This document shows positions 53,987 through 61,083 of a DNA stretch of 64,000 nt, one piece after another; position 1 is the stretch's first letter, and the number at the start of each line of letters is the position of its first letter. The stretch spans positions 3,720,001-3,784,000 of the forward strand of contig JAPFFF010000010.1 of NCBI GenBank assembly GCA_039105265.1, written 5' to 3'. A model generated the notes under the pieces. The model was not told the origin of the DNA and searched no databases. It saw nothing but the letters and a program-made list of their open reading frames with translations. The translations under genes and the position numbers were made by a program. The stretch comes from Tritrichomonas musculus (lineage: Eukaryota > Parabasalia > Tritrichomonadida > Tritrichomonadidae).

Positions 53987-56900
53987 TGTAGTCCCCTGAT
54001 GTGAGTCCGTGGATGAATGGTGCACAGGATTGGTTCTCGAGGACAATCATTTTGGTGTGAGTCCCGGTGAGAGCATTCTTGTTTACCGTGATCTTGGACA
54101 TCGTCATCTCACTGATTTTGTTATTGCAAGTCATCCCCGGAGGTGCTGAGAGTTTGCGCATCATCTGCAGATTGATATTTTTGCCAACCTTCACACCACC
54201 ATTGTCGATGATGTCCTTGTAATCATCACTTGTGATATGGTTCTTCTTGAGGGAGACCCCCTTGAGTTTGAGTGCCTTGGTCACAGCTCCACTATTAAAT
54301 ATGGTGTAGCACTTGGGGGCTAACGCTATCATATTCTCACCATATTTCTCAATGCAGAGACCCAGTATTTTCTTCTCATCAGCGATTGTGTTTATATTGG
54401 GATTCGGCATGAACTTATATATGTTCTCATCATAGAATGCCCTATTCTTGATGATGTATTTGAACTCTTGATCGGACCCCTTGGTATCATCACCAGCAAC
54501 CGCAAAATACGCACTATCAGTGTCCCCCTCTATGAAATGGAATCGCTCCACATCAAGGCACTTGTACATGAACTCGTATATGAATGTGAGATACCAGAAT
54601 TTGGCATTATCTAGAGTCCAGAATGATTCCTGAAGGCATGTCGTGCATTTGAAGCTCTTTGGGTTCATCTGGAGTAGATAGTTGTCATCACTCAATTTGG
54701 TGCCACTGACATAGTTGTCGTAGATGATATTCTGGAAGGTCTTATCGCGTGAGCATATCTTGATTTTGGAGAACTTCTCGGTGTTCATCCCATCGTACCC
54801 ATATGAGCCATTCATGCTGATCTTGTAGAACTTCTCATTGCCATGCTCAGCTCCAGAGATGATATCCTGACGGCGTTTCATGAACTCACTAACAAATGGG
54901 TTGAATCCACGATGAGCCTCGTATGTGGTGAGACTCTTGATATCCTCGATGACAAGTCCATGGTCGAGGAGGAACCAGAGGTAGTAGTTCGAGAATGTCT
55001 GATAGGTACCCATTGTATCAACACTCATGGTCAGCTTCCGTTCAGTTTTGTCAACAGATGGGAGCTTATTGCGAGTCATGTAGTCGTGCATATATGGACC
55101 AATTGTGGCCTCATCATTGGTGATATCGAAATTGCGGAATACAGGTGGGAAATTGATGAAGTAGTTGATTTTGGATATTGGGCATTTCAACATGACCTCC
55201 GCTTTGAACAGGAATTTGGGATGCTTTCGGAGCTTCTGGCTGTTGATGATATGCATGCATGAGTTGTAGGTGTTCATATTTTTGGTACCATCCTTGTACA
55301 CCTCGAATCGCTCTATCATGGAACCTGGCATATACATGACTCCCCCGTGATATGGATTGGCATCATGTTTGGTTGAACTGAATGCTGATGGGTATAAGCT
55401 GTTGAAATCGACTCCAACAATATGAGTCATCGTGTGTGGAGTATCATATGAGATTACCTTGTGATCAACGGCGTTGTATCTAAAGCGGTTTATTTTGGTA
55501 TGACCCTTGATGTTGACTCGGTGCATGACATTGGATAGACCACCAGTGATGTTGTTCCGTAAGCTGTAATACTCCTGTTCATCGTTGATGAGTGTTGGGA
55601 GATGCATCATCTTGCAGTACTTCTTCAGCTGAATTCGGAGTTTGGTTATATTGGGGTCATCACGGCTGCGAAGTCTGTTGCATTCCGCACAAGCGAGTTT
55701 ACAGTTGCTGAGTTCATGACCGATATCATTATTGATTCTATCGAGAGTGGGCTTATTGGTCCATGTGAAGTGCTCACCACAGAGATGGCACTTGCCTGTA
55801 TCTGGATTGTTGTACATCTCCATGAACTTATCGAATTGCTCCTCACAAACACATTTATCGAGGTTCCTGGGTTTGTCCTTATGAGATTGATTGTATTTGA
55901 CATCCTGGTTATAGTAGTTCTCGCATTTGAATCGCCACCAATCGAGGTTTGGTTTGAATTTGTTAATGGGATTCTGTATAGAGTATTCGGCATTTGGATT
56001 GAATTCCTTATATGCGAGTGCATACTTGATACAGGATGCATTCTTGCTTAGCGATAGGTTTGAGATGAGGTCCACGTTGTACTGCGCATTGAGTGCAATC
56101 AGGTTGTCAATGGGTTTGATCATCATCTCGACATCATTATCATTGTATGCAAGTAGGTAGTCCCATCGGGTTTCATAGTTTTTGGCATCCTCGAGATATA
56201 GCTTGTAATCATCTGGTGTCAATGGGTTCTTCTGGTTGAGATAGCTGTAGAACGCCTCATACTCAAATGGCTCTGCTTTTGAGAGGACCTCATTGTAGTT
56301 CTCAGTGTTGATGGCTTCATATGGGAATACACCCTTCGAGCTATTCTCGACCCCGCCGAAGTCTACACCGCAAGCCATGCTTGAGCCGAAATCTTCGCCG
56401 AATTGTCGTAATGTACCACCAGCGACAAATGATTGTGCATCGATGAATCGCAACTTGGTATCGTATTTGGGTGACTTCAATATGAACTGCTTCAGTGAGG
56501 ATGTGGTACCAATGATGCTATTGGGCTCAACACTCCAGAACGTAGTCCCTTCTGAACTGTAGTTGAGATACTCCTTGAATAGGTTGCTATCGAATCTACT
56601 CGAGTTGAATCCAAATACGGTTATCACATTCAGGTTGCGATCAATGGTTTTGAGATTGTCAACTGGTTGATTGATGAAGGATTTCATGTATTGAACCTTA
56701 TCGTGATACACTTGCTTGGATTGCTCAAACAACCACTCGATCCACTTGATGATGAACTCAGATGAATCCCTTAATGAGAAGTGCTTTGTGGTACAACCAG
56801 ATTGCGATTTGACACATGATGATACGCTAAGGGGTATCAGTCGTGAGTTGATGGTTGTGGATGAACCAATAGATGCATCCACAGGCTGTTCAACAGTTTC

Positions 56901-59021
56901 GAAATCGTAGGTGATGTAATATATGTTGGGTTTCCATTCGAGACCATAGGCTAAGCAATATTCGTACACCGGATTGCTGAGTATATGTGGACAGTATGGT
57001 AGTGGTTCACGATTGGGTATGAATCGCTTTCGAAATACCCCATCACAGTTCTTAACATGGTTCTTGAAGCGATTCATATTGTGATGACCGTAATGGGCAT
57101 ATGAGCCACACTTTGGACAGATATGGATGTTGGTCAGCTTCTCAGCATCCCTGATGTACATTATGTGGATGATTCGATTTTGGGTGTACAGCAATGCGGA
57201 TTTCCTAAATGAGTTATCACTATTGTATTTCCACTGGTCCTGAAGGTTATACACCTTGCGATCCTGCAAGTACTCATAGATGTCCACATTCAAGTGATGC
57301 TTCTCGGCAGATGCCTTCATGGATTCAATTGATGTCCCCGGATAGTTGTTCAGGAGGTCGATTGCAGCTTGTGATGGCTTAGTAGAATACACTATATTGT
57401 GATCCTCGCATAGGAGCTTCCTAGCTGCCTGTGTACGTTGCTTAGTTTTGCAACTGTATTTGGGGTCGACTAGATGGTCATCTAGACATGCAGCCAGAAA
57501 TCGGTACCAGCATAGATTGTCATCGGCGTTGTCTGTGATGATGAATTTGCTATTTCTGATCTCAGGAGGTAAATCCTTGATTGGACCACTGACCTTGACC
57601 ATTCGAGATACCGTGAATGAGATGGTTCCTACGAGAATCAACTTGGTTCCAGATGTTGAGGTCTCATATGAGTGCAGTACTGATTCAATATAGTACTTCA
57701 CGATATCAAGCGATTGCTCATCACGAACTACAATTGGGGTGGCTGATTTATAGTTGTTCCAATTGATTTCCCTTGCAGTATATTGGAATGCATTGGTATT
57801 CTCAGCAGAGGGAGTCTCAAATACACCCGATAGTTGGAAATAGATTTTGAATGGTTTTACCTCACGCTTATAGACCTGTTGCAAGCCGTCATATATGGTG
57901 TTCAATGAGGATATCGAGTTGAAGTAGTATATGTATATCGGCTCATGGGTATCAATATCTGTGCGTTCACTGTAATCACTATCAGCATATTTGGCATATT
58001 TTTGCCAAGCCTCTACAGCCTTGTCATAGTCCTCAGGGGCATTCACAAATAGGAAATCGGTGTGTTCCGATGTGAACTCATGACCGAACTCACTGAGGTA
58101 CTCGAATATCTCATTATTTTCAGGGTCCTTGGGGATACCATCAATACTGGCATTGTCGTCAATAATATGAGCCAGTTTTGTGACCTTAGTCCTGTCTCGG
58201 AATATATCTTGTATTTCAGCTCTGTCGAGATACTCGGGGTAATACTTGTTGAAGTATGAACATACTTTGCGTTCATCGTCTAACCGCTGATGGAACCTAT
58301 TCTGGGTATTCATATGCTGGAGTACATCAATGGGGTCCTCAACCATGTAATCACCTCTATCGAAATGCTTGAAGTAATCCTTATCTACGGCTGCAAGGCG
58401 TTCAGACCTCAGCTGCTGATGGAACCTATCCTGGGTATTCATATGCTGGAGTACATCAATGGGGTCCTCAACCATGTAATCACCTCTATCGAATTTACTG
58501 AAGTAATCACTATCCAGTTTGTCATTCAATCGCTTGATATATGAAGGCTGCTTAACATACGGAATTGGCATCTTATGGGTTGTGGGAGGTGGGAGTATTG
58601 GTGGATACTCAGTGTTATTATCACGAATCAATTGGATAGCTTCCTGTAATGCATCTTCTGCAACTGCTATATTATGTTGTATTTGGCGGGCCCTTTCGAG
58701 TTTGAGTTGAAGTACATCAATGGGCTCATCGGTATTGCTATCAAGTCTATTTATGTAACCATTATCATCCAAAAGGCGTTCAATCCGCAATTGCTCGAAG
58801 AATGTATCAACATCTGATGCCTTGAGAGTAGCATTGGTATCAAAACCGGTGCGAGCTACAAATGAGTTGTCATTTAGGAACCTCACGAGTTTGCTCAGCT
58901 GTGAAATATATTTGGCGTTGGTTGGGATGTTGCCACCGAACTCAGTGTTGACGATATCGATATAGCTTTTGACAGTTCCTGATGGAATTGCACCGAAATT
59001 CTTATTCGTGATCCGGCTCAT
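53976..59021 (-). CDS. Polinton protein-primed family B DNA polymerase with embedded HNH-like motif
   Basis: 1681 residues. The N-terminal ~600 residues include a 43-residue duplication around GDYMVEDPIDVLQHMNTQ. A zinc-binding module (CPKCG ... H ... C) lies at ~635-660. The exonuclease motif YDFETVEQ is at ~705. The polymerase motifs are A (DFNSLYPSAF, ~1205), B (KISMNGSYGYDG, ~1400) and C (GDTDSAYFAV, ~1499). Between exonuclease and motif A, residues ~1075-1120 read CHLCGEHF...LDRINND..H...NCKLACAECN, an HNH-endonuclease-like zinc fold. The protein replicates the element, presumably primed by a terminal protein at the inverted repeats. The start has a T-tract and acctatgggcaaATG. Confidence 0.9.
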   Translation of the reverse strand: MSRITNKNFGAIPSGTVKSYIDIVNTEFGGNIPTNAKYISQLSKLVRFLNDNSFVARTGFDTNATLKASDVDTFFEQLRIERLLDDNGYINRLDSNTDEPIDVLQLKLERARQIQHNIAVAEDALQEAIQLIRDNNTEYPPILPPPTTHKMPIPYVKQPSYIKRLNDKLDSDYFSKFDRGDYMVEDPIDVLQHMNTQDRFHQQLRSERLAAVDKDYFKHFDRGDYMVEDPIDVLQHMNTQNRFHQRLDDERKVCSYFNKYYPEYLDRAEIQDIFRDRTKVTKLAHIIDDNASIDGIPKDPENNEIFEYLSEFGHEFTSEHTDFLFVNAPEDYDKAVEAWQKYAKYADSDYSERTDIDTHEPIYIYYFNSISSLNTIYDGLQQVYKREVKPFKIYFQLSGVFETPSAENTNAFQYTAREINWNNYKSATPIVVRDEQSLDIVKYYIESVLHSYETSTSGTKLILVGTISFTVSRMVKVSGPIKDLPPEIRNSKFIITDNADDNLCWYRFLAACLDDHLVDPKYSCKTKQRTQAARKLLCEDHNIVYSTKPSQAAIDLLNNYPGTSIESMKASAEKHHLNVDIYEYLQDRKVYNLQDQWKYNSDNSFRKSALLYTQNRIIHIMYIRDAEKLTNIHICPKCGSYAHYGHHNMNRFKNHVKNCDGVFRKRFIPNREPLPYCPHILSNPVYEYCLAYGLEWKPNIYYITYDFETVEQPVDASIGSSTTINSRLIPLSVSSCVKSQSGCTTKHFSLRDSSEFIIKWIEWLFEQSKQVYHDKVQYMKSFINQPVDNLKTIDRNLNVITVFGFNSSRFDSNLFKEYLNYSSEGTTFWSVEPNSIIGTTSSLKQFILKSPKYDTKLRFIDAQSFVAGGTLRQFGEDFGSSMACGVDFGGVENSSKGVFPYEAINTENYNEVLSKAEPFEYEAFYSYLNQKNPLTPDDYKLYLEDAKNYETRWDYLLAYNDNDVEMMIKPIDNLIALNAQYNVDLISNLSLSKNASCIKYALAYKEFNPNAEYSIQNPINKFKPNLDWWRFKCENYYNQDVKYNQSHKDKPRNLDKCVCEEQFDKFMEMYNNPDTGKCHLCGEHFTWTNKPTLDRINNDIGHELSNCKLACAECNRLRSRDDPNITKLRIQLKKYCKMMHLPTLINDEQEYYSLRNNITGGLSNVMHRVNIKGHTKINRFRYNAVDHKVISYDTPHTMTHIVGVDFNSLYPSAFSSTKHDANPYHGGVMYMPGSMIERFEVYKDGTKNMNTYNSCMHIINSQKLRKHPKFLFKAEVMLKCPISKINYFINFPPVFRNFDITNDEATIGPYMHDYMTRNKLPSVDKTERKLTMSVDTMGTYQTFSNYYLWFLLDHGLVIEDIKSLTTYEAHRGFNPFVSEFMKRRQDIISGAEHGNEKFYKISMNGSYGYDGMNTEKFSKIKICSRDKTFQNIIYDNYVSGTKLSDDNYLLQMNPKSFKCTTCLQESFWTLDNAKFWYLTFIYEFMYKCLDVERFHFIEGDTDSAYFAVAGDDTKGSDQEFKYIIKNRAFYDENIYKFMPNPNINTIADEKKILGLCIEKYGENMIALAPKCYTIFNSGAVTKALKLKGVSLKKNHITSDDYKDIIDNGGVKVGKNINLQMMRKLSAPPGMTCNNKISEMTMSKITVNKNALTGTHTKMIVLENQSCAPFIHGLTSGDYTMI

Positions 59022-59095
59022 TTGCCCATAGGTAAAAATATAAAATTCTCATCGGTAAAAATACTGTTTTTGAATTTAAATCGCAAATCGGAATC

Positions 59096-59195
59096 ATATA
59101 TGTGTTAGCGCTAACTGGTATAGTTGTTGGGTCATGAAGCATGTCTCCGGGCTTCGGCTGCAGGCATGAGTTCGATCCACTGCCATACCGATTTT
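59096..59195 (+). ncRNA. tRNA-like / Pol III-type block inside the Polinton
   Basis: The sequence has an A-box-like tagcgctaactgg (about 59106-59118), a B-box-like gagttcgatcc (59168-59178) and a TTTTT run at 59191-59195, the arrangement of a Pol III gene. ggtatag (59117) can pair with ccatacc (59183), which would bound a ~73-nt tRNA-sized RNA. ccg/cgg around ggctt gives a hairpin in the middle. The T-arm pairs poorly, so it is not a canonical tRNA. It could be a degenerate or captured tRNA, or a small regulatory RNA. No protein frame crosses it. Confidence 0.4.
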
Positions 59196-59225
59196 TCGTA
59201 TTATTTCCGGTCCATATTTGTGATA

Positions 59226-59430
59226 GAGCCCAAGCGCACTAAACACCTTGGGTAAGCTATTACTTGTGGATTATGGGGTAATACGGGCATTTGCCGGCAT
59301 TTGCAACCCAAACCAGTCTCATGGTGGATGCAGGTATTTTCCTTGAGGGATTGATGTGCAATCCCGGGTACGTATGTTGGTTCCTCTAGAGAATGCATTA
59401 CGCATCCATCATGGGGTCGGTTTTTGCAAA
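59226..59430. ncRNA. Strongly self-complementary non-coding segment in the Polinton
   Basis: Two stem systems are visible. Stem one is ttgggt (59248) with acccaa (59306), enclosing tattac/gtaata (59258/59278). Stem two is tggatgc (59325) with gcatcca (59402), enclosing gggattg/caatccc (59347/59359). A TTTTT run follows at 59421. There is no supported coding frame. It reads as a structured RNA or a structured DNA site; strand and function are unknown. Confidence 0.35.
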
Positions 59431-59448
59431 AATATTTTTGGATTACGG

Positions 59449-59946
59449 TTAGAAATCGGTTATATCGATCTCATCATCGGGGTCTGGAGCTGTTTCCCTT
59501 TGGGGACCGTTTAGAGTCATATGGGTGTTGAGTAGTTTTTGGGTCATATACATGGAGATACTTAGGTTTAGGTTATCGGATATCAGTTTACGCAATAGGG
59601 ATACGCGTTTATGAGGTTCCACGTTGGATACCGCATCGATTACTACCTGTGATGTGACATATTGGATCAATCGGTCGTGATCCTCAATATCCAAAAACTT
59701 GCTTCGATTGAATATATGGGTCCGATTTGAGCGAGAGTGTGGATGTTCAATAGATGGGGTCTCAGGAGGTGAGTCATGTGCATCCTGAGTGGTGTCCTGA
59801 GTGGTGTCGATATGTGCTTCAGCCTTTGGGGTATCAGTAGATGGTTTGCGTTTATGGTTCATACGCTTAATCAAATGCTTGACATCTCGACGCAAATCGG
59901 TGATGCCATCTACGATCTTTAGGAGTAGATCCGTGTCAGTTTCCAT
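59449..59946 (-). CDS. Polinton protein of unknown function at the right end
   Basis: 165 residues from ATG at 59946 (METDTDLLLKIVDGITDL). It has a helical N-terminus, a Thr/Asp/His-rich linker, and a helical C-terminal half (KFLDIEDHDRLIQYVTSQVV...). The start lies at the inner edge of the right inverted repeat, so tatttttaaatt of the repeat plus gcgtaa precedes the ATG, mirroring the first gene at the other end. Not recognised. Confidence 0.65.
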   Translation of the reverse strand: METDTDLLLKIVDGITDLRRDVKHLIKRMNHKRKPSTDTPKAEAHIDTTQDTTQDAHDSPPETPSIEHPHSRSNRTHIFNRSKFLDIEDHDRLIQYVTSQVVIDAVSNVEPHKRVSLLRKLISDNLNLSISMYMTQKLLNTHMTLNGPQRETAPDPDDEIDITDF

Positions 59947-59950
59947 TTAC

Positions 59951-60022
59951 GCAATTTAAAAATAGCAAATCCCATAAATTGAATTTTGGGACCCCCTCTG
60001 AAAATCCTTTGGCCGAAAATTC

Positions 60023-60067
<45 letters not shown>

Positions 60068-60274
60068 GTGATCACTGTGGCCTTCAGTTATGGGTCAGTA
60101 ATGGCTGTCATAGGTGACCATCAATATCACCCATGATACTGACCACTTATTCCTATTCATGGGTATCAGTTGGGTCAATTCAAAAATAGTCAGGTGGCCT
60201 TCAATTATGGGTCAGAAATGGGGGGCATTTAGGTAATTCTATCTGGTCCCGATTATTGATACCCCCTCACTACT
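59951..60274. repeat. Polinton right terminal inverted repeat
   Basis: Inverted copy of 38905-39212, with a longer (tag)n run at 60022-60067 and a few substitutions and one single-base length difference. Confidence 0.9.
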
Positions 60275-60280
60275 GCCGTA

Positions 60281-60426
60281 GGTTTTTCATATTCTGTGTG
60301 ATCAGCAGAAAAAGGTACTTTATAGAAAAGTGTAAGCTCATGAATGTATTCAGTGAGGCTTAAGAAACCATTGAATGGAAACTGAACTTTGTTGATTCCT
60401 AATAAATCTTGAACTATTAGCTCCAT
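60281..60426 (-). pseudogene. MULE transposase relic, N-terminal part
   Basis: On the minus strand, ATG at 60426 opens MELIVQDLLGINKVQFPF and stays open to the Polinton border. It is the start of the old MULE protein, whose next part lies beyond the other end of the Polinton at 38898. Confidence 0.7.
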
Positions 60427-60611
60427 GATGTTTTGAAAGTGGCACCAAAAAAATTCTGAATATTAATGGTCATTAAAAAGGTCATATTAAATTTATTTAA
60501 TCAAACTTTTTGAATGAAATAAAATTATAATCATTTCACCTAGGTCAAATGAAAGGTTAATATATGGTCAAATTTTGAATACTTCTGATTGGGTGGCAAA
60601 AACGATTGTTC

Positions 60612-61083
60612 AAAAAGTTTTTTATATCTATATATAATATTACTTTTGAGATAAATATTGAATTTTATATCCAATCTCATTTTACTAATATATTAATGTA
60701 AATTATTAAACAAGACAAAAATAAAGCATCCAAGTCAAATCTATTTTTTTGATAAATATAAAAAAAAAAAAAATAAAAAAATACTGGTTAAGGCATTTAA
60801 ATACTATATATAATTTTTTTAAAAAAATATAAAAATAAATAAAATATAATTTTAATAAATAAATAATTAGAAATATTTAAAAAATATTAAGATATTGAGA
60901 TTTTTATTTTGAATTATAGACGATGAATAAATATTTTCATAAGGATATATTGAATATTTTAATCTTCAGTGAAAAATTGAACGACTTTTTAATTACAAAT
61001 TGAAAAATTGGGTACTTAATTATATCTTTAATTCAAATGTATTTGAAAACATCACCAATCAAAGAAATATTTTTATATCAAAA
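60612..61083. other. AT-rich upstream region of the RCC1-kinase gene
   Basis: Begins with the right presumed target duplication of the old MULE (aaaaagttt). Very AT-rich otherwise. A tatatcaaaaATG context suggests an initiator a few bases before the start codon. Confidence 0.5.

Larger units (their letters stand above)
38905..60274. mobile_element. Polinton (Maverick), 21.4 kb, looks whole
   Basis: It is bounded by terminal inverted repeats of ~310-325 bp starting agtagtgagggggtatcaat and by a perfect 6-bp target duplication gccgta (38899-38904, 60275-60280), the Polinton hallmark. The recognised parts are a family B DNA polymerase, a retroviral-type integrase, an A32/FtsK-type packaging ATPase, a capsid-like protein, a fibre-like repeat protein and about ten smaller or unknown genes. 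Most of the sequence is coding, on both strands, with genes abutting or slightly overlapping. Base composition is clearly more GC-rich than the host flanks. The two inverted repeats differ at only a handful of sites plus a microsatellite, and no clear break is seen in the main frames, so the insertion is young. No maturation protease was recognised. Confidence 0.95.
35358..60611 (-). mobile_element. Decayed MULE shell, interrupted by a mariner and a Polinton
   Basis: The ends are inverted copies: ggacgatcgttttcgccacc at 35358 and, on the minus strand, gaacaatcgtttttgccacc at 60611. The match continues through cccaatc(g/a)gaagtattcaaaatttgacc. Outside them lie taaaagttt and aaaaagttt, a plausible 9-bp target duplication with one mismatch. 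Subtracting the two insertions leaves about 2.6 kb, a normal size for a simple MULE. Its transposase frame, on the minus strand, starts near 60426 and resumes at 38898, 37124 and below. The many frame breaks show that it is old. Confidence 0.75.

Noticed and set aside
59201-59398. 65-codon minus-strand frame in the non-coding block of the Polinton
   Set aside because: No start signal of the Polinton type and no protein-like composition; it runs through the paired stems.
61000-61083. Extended start of the RCC1-kinase at 61000
   Set aside because: That codon is TTG; the first ATG is at 61084, where the RCC1 fold begins.
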